A stretch of DNA of 64,000 nucleotides from Pseudomonas sp. RGM2987 (GCF_022952855.1 NZ_JALJDX010000200.1:1-64000); one strand, 5' to 3'; numbered from the stretch's first letter, positions 16,445 through 26,669 are shown. Program-made: numbers and translations. Notes: generated from the sequence alone by a model not told the origin.

Positions 16445-17643
16445 CCGTGGTACTCGGTTTGCAGGCTGGACACCAGACGAACCTGCTCTTCATAGGCGCG
16501 AGAGAAATCGCGGGCCAAAACGCGCTCGGTCCAGTCGTCGTCCTGGCACAGATCCTGGTGATAACGGCCATAAGCCTTCCAGTAGTGACCCGAGGTGGTG
16601 ATCAAGGGTTTGTGCTCCCGCGCCATGCGAAGGATCAATTGCCGGGGCGAAAAATGCTCCAGCGTTGCACGCAGGGTCGCCCGACTGGCTGAAAGCAGAG
16701 CCACCTGGTGGGCTTGCAGGTCCCGGTACGCCCGGGCAATGACCTGATCGGCCGGCAACAGGGATGGCGTGTCCGGGAGCAGCAGCTTTTTCAAGGCAGG
16801 CCGGGTATCGTCGGTGCATTGGAGCGGGCTCCGCTGTTCGTCGTGAATGGGGAACTGGGACAGACGCAGCTCGTTTTTCAACACCGACTGAGTGCGCAAG
16901 CCCTGCTGCAAACCGTGGACGCTTTGCTTGAGCAACTGCGCCGCGCTGATGGCCAGGGCTTCACGTGCATCGCCGTCCAGATTCTCAAGATCAAGGCCCA
17001 GGGCAGCACCGAAGCGCTTCCAGAAAGCGTCGCGTGGATGATCGACAACGGCGGCAGGCGGAATCGGCTCAGGCCCAGACTCGACGGGCGCTTCGACCAG
17101 CTCCGGCAACAGCAGGCTTTCGAGGTCGATGCGGGCGTAATCCGAACGGCCAAGGGCATCCGGCGACACGGCAGTGGGGCTTATCAACTCATCTATGTCC
17201 CGAGAAGCGCGCTCTTGTTGGTCCAACGCTTTCAACGGATCAAGGTCTAGAAAGACGTCGTCCGGAATCAGATTGCCCATCAGGGTCGAGCGCCCTGTTG
17301 CGGCCATACTGCTACCCTCTCCCGGGACCAGCCGCGCCAGGACCTCGACATCCCCCATGATGTAGGCATCGCCGTCCTGTATACGGACCGGCTCGCCCTT
17401 GGCCAGGCGTGCGCCACTTGCCCGATGGGTCGTACCGTTGCCGCTGGTATCGGTCAGGAAAAATGCCTCCTCGCGATAGCTGACCACCGCGTGTCGCTTG
17501 GAAAGCAGACGTCGACGATCAGGAATGACCCAGTCGCAATCCTCGCCACGCCCGATCACGCCGCCGGCTGGCCCGAAGGCTTTTTGACACAGCTGTGCCG
17601 CGATGAACTGCCTGGTGTTGAGCACTTCGAAAACAAGTTCCAT
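16441..17643 (-). CDS. T6SS-associated FHA-domain protein (Fha2/TagH)
   Basis: The protein has 400 residues. The FHA domain fills residues ~20-100 and shows the phosphothreonine-binding motifs GRGEDCDWVIPD, SKRHAVV and DTSGNGT. A linker with acidic and proline-rich stretches follows. The C-terminal ~180 residues form the TagH-type domain (KRFGAALGLDLENLD, then LLSASRATLRATLEHFSP). It is the likely target of Stk1 and Stp1, coupling phosphorylation to T6SS assembly. It lies between the small lipoprotein gene and tssJ. Gene names used elsewhere are fha2 and tagH. Confidence 0.92.
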   Translation of the reverse strand: MELVFEVLNTRQFIAAQLCQKAFGPAGGVIGRGEDCDWVIPDRRRLLSKRHAVVSYREEAFFLTDTSGNGTTHRASGARLAKGEPVRIQDGDAYIMGDVEVLARLVPGEGSSMAATGRSTLMGNLIPDDVFLDLDPLKALDQQERASRDIDELISPTAVSPDALGRSDYARIDLESLLLPELVEAPVESGPEPIPPAAVVDHPRDAFWKRFGAALGLDLENLDGDAREALAISAAQLLKQSVHGLQQGLRTQSVLKNELRLSQFPIHDEQRSPLQCTDDTRPALKKLLLPDTPSLLPADQVIARAYRDLQAHQVALLSASRATLRATLEHFSPRQLILRMAREHKPLITTSGHYWKAYGRYHQDLCQDDDWTERVLARDFSRAYEEQVRLVSSLQTEYHG

Positions 17644-17662
17644 CTATAGAAGCTCCTTGGGG

Positions 17663-17803
17663 TCAACCGCCACGGTTCACCGCCTCCGGATCACCCAGGG
17701 GGCGATATTCACTGTCGTTGAATTTGTAGTTGCCGCTGCAGCCGCTGAGGGCGATGGGCAGGACGAAGGTCAGCAGGACGGCTCGCCATGGAAAGACAGG
17801 CAT
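17663..17803 (-). CDS. small T6SS-cluster lipoprotein (OrfX-like)
   Basis: The peptide has 46 residues, starting MPVFPWRAVLLTFVLPIALSG with the lipobox cysteine next. The mature part is only about 25 residues (SGNYKFNDSEYRPLGDPEAV). An open frame extends upstream to 17872, overlapping sfa2, but I chose the ATG at 17803 because it gives a normal lipoprotein signal. A gene of this kind sits between sfa2 and fha2 in P. aeruginosa H2-T6SS (orfX). The role is unknown. Confidence 0.75.
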   Translation of the reverse strand: MPVFPWRAVLLTFVLPIALSGCSGNYKFNDSEYRPLGDPEAVNRGG

Positions 17804-17864
17804 CGGAAATCTCCGTAAACGAAAGGGCCGCAGCGGCACGGGTATGAATGGCCGAAGAACGAGT

Positions 17865-19382
17865 TCAATCATCGAAGTCTTTGCGCTCGACCTTCAGGCG
17901 TGACAGGCGGTAAAGCAGGGTGCGCAACGGCAGGCCCAGCTCCCGGGCGGCACGGGTCTTGTTGCCGTTGTTCTCGCGCAGGCAGTCGACCAGCAGGCGA
18001 CGCTCGATTTGTGCCAGTCGTTCGCGCAGGCCTACGCGGCCGCGCTCGGATGGGGTATCGATGTGCAACGCGAAATGCTCGACAAGCAGTTCGCCGCCTT
18101 CGCACAGCAGCACTGCTCTTTCAACGATGCTCTTGAGTTCTCGTATGTTTCCGGGGAAGCCATAGGCGGCCAGGTGATCGAGCGCTGCCGCTGACCAACA
18201 CACCGGATCGCATTGCAGGAGTGTGCAGGCCTTATCTGCAAAATGCCGCGCCAACTCGATGATGTCGCCTTCGCGCTGACGCAACGCCGGCAACAGGATC
18301 GGGAACTGTGCGAGGCGGTAATACAGGTCTTCGCGGAACCTGCCCTCTTCCATAAGCTTTTTCAGATCGCGATGGGTCGCGGCGATGATGCGCACGTCCA
18401 CGGTGTGGGTGTCGTTAGACCCCAACGGACGGATTTCCCCTTCCTGCAATACGCGCAGCAATTTGGCTTGAAGGGCTAATGGCATGTCGCCAATTTCATC
18501 GAGCAACAACGTGCCACCGTTGGCCGCATCGAACAACCCGGCCCGATCCCGGTCCGCACCGGTGAACGCGCCTTTGCGATAACCAAAAAGCTCACTTTCC
18601 AGCAGGTTCTCGGGAACCGCGGCGCAGTTCTGCACGATGTAGGCCTTGGACCGACGCTGGCCATGGTCGTGGATCGCCCGGGCTACCACCTCTTTACCGG
18701 TGCCGGTCTCCCCTTGCAACAGGACTGTGAAGGGACTGTGCAGCACTTTACTGATCAGTGCACAAGTCTTGCGCATCGCCGCACTCTTGCCGATGAGGCC
18801 GAAGCCATTACCTTGCGGCAAGTGTGTGGTGGGCAGCACGTGTTCTTCGACGGGACGGCACGGACGGCGCAACAGATGCATCTGCCTAAGGGCGAACGCC
18901 CCAAGCTGTGCAAGGGATTGAGCGAACCCTTGCAGATCGAGGTGCTCAGCGCTCGCACACAGCAATAGCCCCTTCGTGTCGTCCTGGGAATTGACGAGGG
19001 GCACGCAGAGCAAGGACTGCCATGGCATGGCCCGGGGCGGCAGGAAACGGGTTTCGTGCAGGCTTTCACCCACCGCATCAAGGCACACGACGCGGTTCTG
19101 GCGCAGGGCGTATTGCAGCAGTTGCTCATCGTGATAGTCGGACGGCAGGCCGCCGTGATCACGAAAATGCAAGTGATCTTCCAGGCATTCGATGTCCAGC
19201 TCGAGGCGGGTGTGGCTTGCATCACACAGGTACAACTGCACCAACTCACAATCGCTGAGTCGCGCCACGCCCCGGATGAAGTCTTCCATCAAGGCAGCAC
19301 CGTCCGCAGCACGCGAAAGGCTGGAAAACTGTGCCAGGAGCGCTTCTGCATAGGCCAGCGGATGCGCGATCTCTCTCAACAT
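17865..19382 (-). CDS. sfa2: sigma-54-dependent transcriptional activator Sfa2
   Basis: The protein has 505 residues. A GAF-like sensory domain covers about residues 10-170. The AAA+ domain follows with Walker A GETGTGKE at ~224-231, the sigma-54-contacting loop GAFTGA at ~271-276, and a Walker B GGTLLLDEIGDM. The end is a Fis-type helix-turn-helix (NNGNKTRAARELGLPLRTLL). It activates RpoN-dependent promoters, in H2-type systems for T6SS genes. I chose ATG 19382, which has GAGGTG six to seven bases upstream; an in-frame GTG at 19391 lacks that spacing. It lies directly behind clpV. I could not find a good -24/-12 promoter before tssA, so its targets may be elsewhere, for example hcp/vgrG genes outside the window. 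Confidence 0.92.
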   Translation of the reverse strand: MLREIAHPLAYAEALLAQFSSLSRAADGAALMEDFIRGVARLSDCELVQLYLCDASHTRLELDIECLEDHLHFRDHGGLPSDYHDEQLLQYALRQNRVVCLDAVGESLHETRFLPPRAMPWQSLLCVPLVNSQDDTKGLLLCASAEHLDLQGFAQSLAQLGAFALRQMHLLRRPCRPVEEHVLPTTHLPQGNGFGLIGKSAAMRKTCALISKVLHSPFTVLLQGETGTGKEVVARAIHDHGQRRSKAYIVQNCAAVPENLLESELFGYRKGAFTGADRDRAGLFDAANGGTLLLDEIGDMPLALQAKLLRVLQEGEIRPLGSNDTHTVDVRIIAATHRDLKKLMEEGRFREDLYYRLAQFPILLPALRQREGDIIELARHFADKACTLLQCDPVCWSAAALDHLAAYGFPGNIRELKSIVERAVLLCEGGELLVEHFALHIDTPSERGRVGLRERLAQIERRLLVDCLRENNGNKTRAARELGLPLRTLLYRLSRLKVERKDFDD

Positions 19383-19392
19383 CGCACCCACC

Positions 19393-21975
19393 TCAGTTGA
19401 ACTCGCAAACTACGCCCGCGTCGCTGTTGAGCGTGGCATGTACATGCCGCAACGGGTCGGCCCCTGCCATGGCCGCCAGCAACCGGTCGGCGACCAGCGG
19501 CGTCAGGTGTCGGTCCAACAGACGGTCAATCCGCCGCGCGCCGCTGTCGCTGCGGGTGCAACGCTCGACCAGATGTCCCACCAGAGCTTCACAGTAGCTG
19601 AAGCCCATCTGGCGGCGACGCAGCCGCTCGCCCCATCGATCGAGCTTGGCTTGCACCAATTCACGTAGAACTGCCCCATCGACCGGCAAATAAGGCACCA
19701 CGCACATACGCGCCAACAGCGCGGGCTTGAAATGCTCGCTCAGGATCGGGCGAATCGCATCCTCGAGGCGTTCGGCACTCGGTGCCTCGTCGCTTTCGCA
19801 CAGTTCGGCGATACGTTCGCTGCCCAGATTGGACGTCATCAATATGAGGGTGTTACGGAAATCGATTTCCCGCCCTTCACCGTCATTGGCCAGGCCTTTG
19901 TCGAAGATTTGGTAAAACAGGTTCAACACATCCGGATCGGCTTTCTCCACCTCGTCAAGCAACACGACGGAATAAGGTTTTTGACGAACGGCTTCGGTGA
20001 GCATGCCGCCTTCGCCAAAGCCAACATAGCCCGGTGGTGCGCCGATCAGCCGGGAAACCGTATGTCTTTCCTGAAACTCGGCCATGTTGAGCGTGGTGAT
20101 GAAGCGATCACCTCCATACAAAAGGTCGGCAAGGGCATGCGCCGTTTCGGTCTTGCCGACTCCGCTGGGCCCGACCAACAAAAACACCCCCACCGGGGCA
20201 TCGGACCTGTTCAGGCCTGAAGCGGCGGCGCGCATCGCCCGATCGAGCGCCTGTACCGCCTGTTCCTGGCCTCGAATCCGGGCACGCATGTCCGCGGCGA
20301 AACTGGCGACCTTGGCGTTATGCTCCCGAGCCAGCTGTGCCAGCGGCACGCCGGTCCAGGCACTGATCACTTCAGCCACCAGTCGCGGGCAGACTTCGAA
20401 GCTGACCAGCCGCTCCTGGACCTGCGCCGCTACCAATAAGCGGTGGGTCTCGTGCAGCGCCTCCTCCAGGGCCTCGACACCCAGAAGCTGATCACCTTTG
20501 ATCTCACGCGCCCCGGCCAACTGCCGTCGCAGAGATAACAGACGCTCGGCAAGGATGCGTTGCTCGGACCATTGGATTTCCAGGGTCCGGTGTTCGAGAT
20601 CAATGGCTTGCAGGCGTTTCTCCAACGCGTCCAATGCCTGGGGATCGATCGGCAATCCAGCCTCCGCGTCGCGGCGCAATGCATACCGCTGGCGTGCACC
20701 TTCTGCCTGCTCGCCACGCAATCGCTCAAGGCCTGGAGGCGCAGCAGCCAAGCTGATGCGCACACGGGCACAGGCGGTGTCGAGCACATCCACGGCCTTG
20801 TCCGGCAACTGACGACCGGTCAGATAGCGAGCCGACAACTGCGCCGCCGCGACCACAGCATCATCTCGCAGATAAATGCCGTGGCTGCTTTCATAGACCT
20901 GAGCCAGCCCCCGCAGGATCGTCACGGCTTGATCGACAGTCGGCTCGTGCAATTGGACCGGTTGGAAACGGCGGGCCAGGGCCGGGTCCTTTTCGAAATA
21001 TTTTTTGTACTCGGTCCAGGTGGTGGCAGCGATGGTGCGTAGCTCGCCCCGGGCCAGAGCCGGTTTGAGCAGGTTGGCGGCGTCGGAGGCGCCGGCGTTG
21101 TTGCCGGCACCAATCAGGGTGTGTGCCTCGTCGATAAACAAGATGATGGGGCTGGGGGAGGCCTTAACGTCCTCGATCACGCCCTTGAAGCGCCGCTCGA
21201 ACTCACCTTTGATGCTGGCGCCGGCCTGCAGCAGCCCCATGTCCAGTGCCAGCAGTTCCACACCCTCAAGCACTGCCGGCACTTCCCCGGCCGCAATGCG
21301 CAAGGCCAGCCCTTCGACAATGGCCGTCTTGCCCACCCCGGCTTCACCGACCACGATTGGATTATTCTTGCGCCGGCGAACGAGGATATCGATCATCTGC
21401 CTGATCTCGCCGTCCCGACAAAGCACAGGGTCGAGCTGGCCCTCGCGAGCCTGCCGGGTCAGGTTATGGGTGAACTGCTCCAGCAGGTTGGCGTTCATCG
21501 CCGCGGTTCGATCGGGGCCCGACTGGTGCGGCTGCGAGGTCAGTTCCTTGAGTCGGTCGACACTCAACCTGCCAAGCAATGCCTGGTAAGTACTACCGGC
21601 ATAGCGAAGCGGGTTATGTAGCAACGCCAGGATCAACGCCGCTTGTCCGACCTGGCTTTGACCCAGTTCGAGATGGGCGACCAACAAAGCATCCTGCAAC
21701 CATTGCACCAGCTCGGGCGCGAATACCGGATTGCGCGAAGCGCTGTGTCCCATCTGCGGTTGCAGGGCGGCGCTTAGTTCGCCAACACTTATCCGGGCAT
21801 CCTGCAAGGCACGTACGAGCAGGCCCTGCGCACGCCCCAGCAGACTGAGCACCAGGTCTTCCACCAGCACTTTGTCCGCGCCGCGGGCTACGCAATGCTC
21901 GGCCGAGCGCTCCAGGTCGCTTCGCGTTTCAGCGTCCAGCGCCTGGATAAGTTGCTGAAGGTCTACGTTGATCAT
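19393..21975 (-). CDS. clpV: T6SS sheath-recycling AAA+ ATPase ClpV (TssH)
   Basis: The protein has 860 residues. An N-terminal double-Clp repeat domain comes first, then two AAA+ modules: Walker A GEAGVGKT at 210-217 and GPSGVGKT near residue 600, with matching Walker B motifs (LFIDEAH and VVLLDEVEKA). ClpV recognises contracted TssBC sheaths and unfolds them so the subunits can be reused. I chose ATG 21975 because it overlaps the tssG stop (ATGA) and has AGGA upstream. A start nine bases earlier is in frame but too close to that site. Confidence 0.95.
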   Translation of the reverse strand: MINVDLQQLIQALDAETRSDLERSAEHCVARGADKVLVEDLVLSLLGRAQGLLVRALQDARISVGELSAALQPQMGHSASRNPVFAPELVQWLQDALLVAHLELGQSQVGQAALILALLHNPLRYAGSTYQALLGRLSVDRLKELTSQPHQSGPDRTAAMNANLLEQFTHNLTRQAREGQLDPVLCRDGEIRQMIDILVRRRKNNPIVVGEAGVGKTAIVEGLALRIAAGEVPAVLEGVELLALDMGLLQAGASIKGEFERRFKGVIEDVKASPSPIILFIDEAHTLIGAGNNAGASDAANLLKPALARGELRTIAATTWTEYKKYFEKDPALARRFQPVQLHEPTVDQAVTILRGLAQVYESSHGIYLRDDAVVAAAQLSARYLTGRQLPDKAVDVLDTACARVRISLAAAPPGLERLRGEQAEGARQRYALRRDAEAGLPIDPQALDALEKRLQAIDLEHRTLEIQWSEQRILAERLLSLRRQLAGAREIKGDQLLGVEALEEALHETHRLLVAAQVQERLVSFEVCPRLVAEVISAWTGVPLAQLAREHNAKVASFAADMRARIRGQEQAVQALDRAMRAAASGLNRSDAPVGVFLLVGPSGVGKTETAHALADLLYGGDRFITTLNMAEFQERHTVSRLIGAPPGYVGFGEGGMLTEAVRQKPYSVVLLDEVEKADPDVLNLFYQIFDKGLANDGEGREIDFRNTLILMTSNLGSERIAELCESDEAPSAERLEDAIRPILSEHFKPALLARMCVVPYLPVDGAVLRELVQAKLDRWGERLRRRQMGFSYCEALVGHLVERCTRSDSGARRIDRLLDRHLTPLVADRLLAAMAGADPLRHVHATLNSDAGVVCEFN

Positions 21976-22991
21976 GTTGTCCATTCCTGATGAGTTTTGC
22001 TGCCGAGGATCACCACGCCATCAGCGCGCTCGCGCCCCAGCCAACTGGTCCATCCCAGGCGGCAGGTGTTCTGCCCGCCGATGCGCAAGTCACGTATTTG
22101 CTGCTGACGCAGGACCAGGCGAATGTCGTATTCCAGGGGATCGCGCAGGGTGAATCGCACCAACGAACACAGCGGCTGGTAACCGATACCTATAGGCAGG
22201 AATTCATGGAAGCGTTGCCAGTCCAGCCCACTGATATGGATCCGGAACCTGCCGCCGCGGTCGCGCACCCGTTCGCCGAGGACCAGGTCGTTGCTCAACC
22301 GGCTGTGGGCGCTCCCAAGGCGATTGCACTGCTCGCCAGGAATGACTACCCGACGCTCGAGGCATTGTTCGAGATTGAGTTCGGCGTGCTTGAAGTAATA
22401 ACGCAGGACGGCTTCGATCAGCGCCGCTGAATGAGCTCGCAGGCTCAGCAGCCCCAGGTACGGCAGCAGGCGCCGCCAGTTCAGGTGGCTGGCCTTGCGA
22501 AGCTCTTCGCCGCCCAGGCCGACCAGGGCAAACAGCTGTTGCGAAAACGGGTCTCCAGCCCCTCTTTGAAAGCTTGCGCAATAGCGGTATTTGCGCCAGA
22601 TCGGCAGCATCAATCGATGGAGACGATGGTGGAACACGTCGAGGAACTGGAGAGTCGGATTACTGCCCGCCTCACCCAGGGCCTGTTCACCATAGAACGC
22701 CGGGAGCGGCGATCCCGCTCCAACCAGGCTGAGCAGGTTCAGGCGCACGCGCGCCCGTACCTGGCCGTGCTCTTCGAAAAACTCGACGCGGTCAATATCG
22801 CTGGAGGCAAACCCCAGGCTCGGGTTGGCCTGGAACTCCAACCGTTCGTATAGCGTTTCATCATCGAGCTCAGGATGGGCCTCGCGCAGCTGATTGACGA
22901 CCAGCAGCACCGCCTGAAACAACGAGTACTCGCGTATCCCTTTTGTCAGCGCGCTTATAGAAGCGGCTGCTGTCCCATACGGGGTGCCCAT
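21972..22991 (-). CDS. tssG: T6SS baseplate subunit TssG
   Basis: The protein has 339 residues and is soluble. It contains the TssG hallmark segments YSLFQAVLLVVNQL near the N-terminus and a Q-QIRDLRIGGQNTCRLGWTSW stretch near the C-terminus. TssG dimerises with TssF and, with TssE and TssK, makes the baseplate wedge. The start at 22991 lies 37 bases inside the tssF 3' end, in a different frame, implying translational coupling. The stop overlaps the clpV ATG. Confidence 0.93.
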   Translation of the reverse strand: MGTPYGTAAASISALTKGIREYSLFQAVLLVVNQLREAHPELDDETLYERLEFQANPSLGFASSDIDRVEFFEEHGQVRARVRLNLLSLVGAGSPLPAFYGEQALGEAGSNPTLQFLDVFHHRLHRLMLPIWRKYRYCASFQRGAGDPFSQQLFALVGLGGEELRKASHLNWRRLLPYLGLLSLRAHSAALIEAVLRYYFKHAELNLEQCLERRVVIPGEQCNRLGSAHSRLSNDLVLGERVRDRGGRFRIHISGLDWQRFHEFLPIGIGYQPLCSLVRFTLRDPLEYDIRLVLRQQQIRDLRIGGQNTCRLGWTSWLGRERADGVVILGSKTHQEWTT

Positions 22992-24742
22992 TGGTACACC
23001 TCTCCTTGTGTGCTGGTCACCCGCAGTTCGTGATACGAGTTGAGGCTGGCATACAACGCGAAAAACTCATTGAGGACCGAAGCGAAGATGAACAGGTCGC
23101 CCTCGCCGATATAGCCCTGTGGATCGATAGTCAGTTCCGTGCGCAGGCCACGAACCGGCAAGCCCCGATGCAGCCGGTCGACAGGCTGATGCCTGATCGA
23201 CTTGAGCCCGTCGAGCAAACGCTTGCTGACTTTCTCTGCCTGCTCGTCGTAGTACCGCGCAAAATCGTAGGTCTTGAGGATTACCTTGAGCGCATTGACG
23301 TTTGCCAGCGACAGGTAGTTGAGGGACATGTTGCTGATCAACTTCCAGAGGAAGCCGTGATCGAGCGGAGGTGCGAAGCTCGGTGTCACCCGGCCAATGT
23401 TGCGAAAACTCAACGAGTCCGGAGTTTTGTCTCCAGGTTGATCGATGTCACCCGGCTTGAGCCGACAGGAGAGATCCCGATTGGTGCACATCAGCTCTAT
23501 GGATAGGGTTTCATGAGGCCTAACGTGTTGCGCCCCAAAGCCCAGGCGGGTATCGAGACCGCCATACAGTGACGAAGGCCGGTGGCGAACGCTGTAATAA
23601 GGGCGGTCCTGGGACACGTCAAAGCTTGCGTCGTGTTCAAAGGATTCGAACGGTACATAGGCCTGATAACCCAGACCGCCAGGCTTCCAGCCCGTGACGC
23701 TTTCTACCGAAAACACAGCGCAATGCTTCTGTTCGTAGTCAGCCGGCAGCAATGGATATTCATCCTGCTTGCCATCCAGGCGGATAGGCTGCGCGTCATG
23801 CTTGAACAGATTGACGATCGGCGTGCAGTAGAGCTTTACGTTTTCCAGTGTCGGGCGCATCCGCTGGAGAGCGCTTCTGCCAATATCGAAGCGCAGATCC
23901 AGACCACGCATCTGTTTGAAGCTATCGGCCTGCAAGGTATTGATCACATCAAGGCCAATGACGTCGACAAACAGAAACTTGTCCTGGAAAGCAAAATACT
24001 CCTGCAGATAGCGATAACCGCGAAAGGTATTCAGCGGATATGGAAGCAGGGCCTCCTCTTCGGCAAACCCTACCGGCTGCACACTGTCGGGCGCCATCCT
24101 GAACGTGACGGGACTGCCATCCGCAGCCTTGAGGGCTGCGCCGGCGCCGTCCAGCGCAACCAACTCGATACGCTCAAGGTTACGTAACAAACTTAGGTAG
24201 AGCATCTGGCTGATGTAGCGCTCACCGGCGAAGTGCAGGCGCAAACGGCTCATTTTCAGCTCGCCGAAATGCCCATCGCAACACATCTCCAGCCGCAGAT
24301 TCAGCAGCGAACCTTCGCCTTTCACCGAATAATTCAAGCCTGTCAGCTCCAGTGCCAGGACGTCCGTTGGATAACAGGTCAGAAAGCGACAACACACCTC
24401 TTCGACAGGCTTGCTCTGCACCGGCGTATCACGTTCCACGCGCAGTGCAGGGCCGGGCCGCCTTAGCGGGTCGAACTGCAACATGCCAAAGGCGGGCAAT
24501 GGCCTCATATAGTTCGGCCACAACAGTTGCATCAACGAATGACTCAGTTCCGGCAACTGATCATCGAGCTTCTGGCGCAAGCGCCCCGTCAAGAAGGCGA
24601 AGCCCTCCAGCAGCCGCTCCACATCCGGGTCCTGCCCGGCCTGTCCAAGAAAGGGAGCCAACGCAGGGTTGCGTTCGGCGAAACGTACGCCCAACTGGCG
24701 AAGCGCCGTCAGCTCGCTTTGGTAGTAATGATTAAAAGACAT
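22955..24742 (-). CDS. tssF: T6SS baseplate subunit TssF
   Basis: The protein has 595 residues, usual for the family. The N-terminus reads MSFNHYYQSELTALRQLG, with the YY-x-x-EL-x-x-L pattern of TssF. Further on are GFAFLTGRLRQKLDDQLPEL and HSLMQLLWPNYMRPLP, both strongly conserved. TssF is the major wedge protein, analogous to phage T4 gp6. The gene begins six bases after tssE and overlaps tssG at its end. Confidence 0.95.
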   Translation of the reverse strand: MSFNHYYQSELTALRQLGVRFAERNPALAPFLGQAGQDPDVERLLEGFAFLTGRLRQKLDDQLPELSHSLMQLLWPNYMRPLPAFGMLQFDPLRRPGPALRVERDTPVQSKPVEEVCCRFLTCYPTDVLALELTGLNYSVKGEGSLLNLRLEMCCDGHFGELKMSRLRLHFAGERYISQMLYLSLLRNLERIELVALDGAGAALKAADGSPVTFRMAPDSVQPVGFAEEEALLPYPLNTFRGYRYLQEYFAFQDKFLFVDVIGLDVINTLQADSFKQMRGLDLRFDIGRSALQRMRPTLENVKLYCTPIVNLFKHDAQPIRLDGKQDEYPLLPADYEQKHCAVFSVESVTGWKPGGLGYQAYVPFESFEHDASFDVSQDRPYYSVRHRPSSLYGGLDTRLGFGAQHVRPHETLSIELMCTNRDLSCRLKPGDIDQPGDKTPDSLSFRNIGRVTPSFAPPLDHGFLWKLISNMSLNYLSLANVNALKVILKTYDFARYYDEQAEKVSKRLLDGLKSIRHQPVDRLHRGLPVRGLRTELTIDPQGYIGEGDLFIFASVLNEFFALYASLNSYHELRVTSTQGEVYQWAPRMGQQPLL

Positions 24743-24748
24743 GCGAGG

Positions 24749-25159
24749 CTATCCTTGTCTGACCTTGACCCGTCCACTGCCGTCCAGGCATGCGCAAAAG
24801 CTGACCTGCCGCTTCAGATTTCCAACCTCCAGCACCGCGTCGATGCTGAAGGACAGCCGAAGCGGATCGCCGTCACTTGCCCTTGAAGCGACACGAACAT
24901 TTCTGAGGCGGGGTTCATAGGCCTCGACGAACGCCTGGATCCCCACACGGCCCTGAGTCATTGCATCGTGCAGGCCCAAGCGCATGTCATTGAGATCCGG
25001 CAATCCGAAATCAGTTGACGTTTGCACGCTGCCTGCGCGGGTACTGAGCATCTTCGCCAAATGAGCAGCCACGGATGCCGTAACGCATGACTCGCGACTA
25101 AGACCCACCCGTTTTTCGACGTCACCGCCAAGGCGCTCAAAAAGACTGCCGTATGTCAT
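24749..25159 (-). CDS. tssE: T6SS baseplate subunit TssE (gp25-like)
   Basis: The protein has 136 residues. The gp25-like fold is visible as a central HLAKMLSTRAGSVQTSTDFG and LPDLND, which matches the family motif (LNTRxGSVxxxxxYGLPDL). TssE initiates sheath polymerisation at the baseplate. It sits nine bases after tssC and six before tssF. Confidence 0.94.
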   Translation of the reverse strand: MTYGSLFERLGGDVEKRVGLSRESCVTASVAAHLAKMLSTRAGSVQTSTDFGLPDLNDMRLGLHDAMTQGRVGIQAFVEAYEPRLRNVRVASRASDGDPLRLSFSIDAVLEVGNLKRQVSFCACLDGSGRVKVRQG

Positions 25160-25168
25160 GAGGCGCGC

Positions 25169-26644
25169 CTACGCCTTGTCCAGCTTGCCGACCAGCGACA
25201 AGGTGAAATCAGCCCCCATGTATTTGAAGTGGGGCCGTACATTCAGGCCTACGCGATACCAGCCCGGTTCACCTTCCACATCGCTGACGACGATCTTCGC
25301 CGCACGCAACGGACGACGCCCCCGGACCTCGGCACTGGGGTTTTCCTGGTCGGCAACGTACTGGCGGATCCAGTTGTTGAGCTCCCTTTCCAGATCCGTG
25401 CGCTCCTTCCACGACCCCAGTTGCTCGCGCTGGAGGACTTTCAAGTAATGAGCCAAACGATTGACGATCATCATGTACGGCAGTTGGGTGCCCAGCTTGT
25501 AGTTCAGCTCCGCCTGTTTGTCGTCGGCGCTGGTGCCGAAAAACCTGGCCTTCTGCACCGAGCTGGCGGAGAAGAACGCGGCGTTATCGCTGCCTTTGCG
25601 CATGGTCAGGGAAATGAAGCCTTCTTCCGCCAGTTCGTATTCACGGCGATCGGAGACCAGCACCTCTGTCGGAATCTTGGTTTCGATTTCACCCATGCTT
25701 TCGAAGTGGTGCAACGGCAGGTCTTCAACTGCGCCGCCGCTTTGAGGACCCACGATGTTCGGGCACCAGCGGAACCTGGCAAAACTGTTGGTCAGCCGAG
25801 TTCCCAGCGCATACGCGGTATTGCCCCACAGGTAATGCTCGTGGCTGTTGGCAACGGTCTCCTTGTAGGCAAAGGACTTGACCGGGTTCTCCTCGGGATC
25901 GTATGGGTTGCGCAACAGGAAACGCGGCACGGTCAGGGCGATATATCGAGCATCTTCGGATTGGCGCAAGCTTTGCCACTTGGCGAATTGCGGTCCTTCG
26001 AAGTGGTCCTTCAGATCCTTGATATCTGGCAGGCCAGTGAAGCTTTCCAGGCCGAAGAAGCTCGGCCCGGCTGCCGCGATGAAGGGTGCATGGGACATGC
26101 AGGCAACGCTGGACACGTACTGCATCAGTTTCACATCGGGCGCACTGGGAGACATGAAATAGTTAGCAATGATCGCCCCTACCGGTTGCCCACCGAACTG
26201 CCCGTATTCAGCTGTGTAGACGTGCTTGTAGAGGCCTGATTGCATGATTTCCGGGGAATCGTCGAAATCGTCCAACAAGTCGCTCTTGGAGACATTGAGC
26301 ATTTCAATCTTGATGTTTTCGCGGAAGTTGGTGCGATCAACCAGCAATTGCAGCCCGCGCCAGGCTGACTCAAGCGCCTGAAAGTCGCGATGGTGAAGAA
26401 TTTCGTCCATCTGGCGACTGAGCTTGGCATCGATCTCGGCGATCATGCGGTCAGCCATGGCTTTCTTGACTGGCTCGCCACTGTTATGCGGCTTCAGCAG
26501 CTCTTCGATAAATGCCGATACGCCACGCTTGGCAATGCTGTAGGCCTCGTCATCCGGGGAAAGACGGGTTTGCGCGATGATGCCGTCGAGAATGCTCTGT
26601 TCGTTGTGTTCACTGCTTATCTGCTGCGCTGCACGGGTGCTCAT
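25169..26644 (-). CDS. tssC: T6SS contractile sheath large subunit TssC
   Basis: The protein has 491 residues. It contains LESAWRGLQLLVDRTNF near residue 95 and a GAIIANYFMSPSAPDVKLMQ region, plus FLLRNPYDPEENPVKSFAY, all characteristic of TssC/VipB. It pairs with TssB to form the contractile sheath around the Hcp tube. The gene follows tssB by 25 bp. No disruption is seen. Confidence 0.96.
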   Translation of the reverse strand: MSTRAAQQISSEHNEQSILDGIIAQTRLSPDDEAYSIAKRGVSAFIEELLKPHNSGEPVKKAMADRMIAEIDAKLSRQMDEILHHRDFQALESAWRGLQLLVDRTNFRENIKIEMLNVSKSDLLDDFDDSPEIMQSGLYKHVYTAEYGQFGGQPVGAIIANYFMSPSAPDVKLMQYVSSVACMSHAPFIAAAGPSFFGLESFTGLPDIKDLKDHFEGPQFAKWQSLRQSEDARYIALTVPRFLLRNPYDPEENPVKSFAYKETVANSHEHYLWGNTAYALGTRLTNSFARFRWCPNIVGPQSGGAVEDLPLHHFESMGEIETKIPTEVLVSDRREYELAEEGFISLTMRKGSDNAAFFSASSVQKARFFGTSADDKQAELNYKLGTQLPYMMIVNRLAHYLKVLQREQLGSWKERTDLERELNNWIRQYVADQENPSAEVRGRRPLRAAKIVVSDVEGEPGWYRVGLNVRPHFKYMGADFTLSLVGKLDKA

Positions 26645-26669
26645 TATCTAGCTTCCTTGACTCAACGGT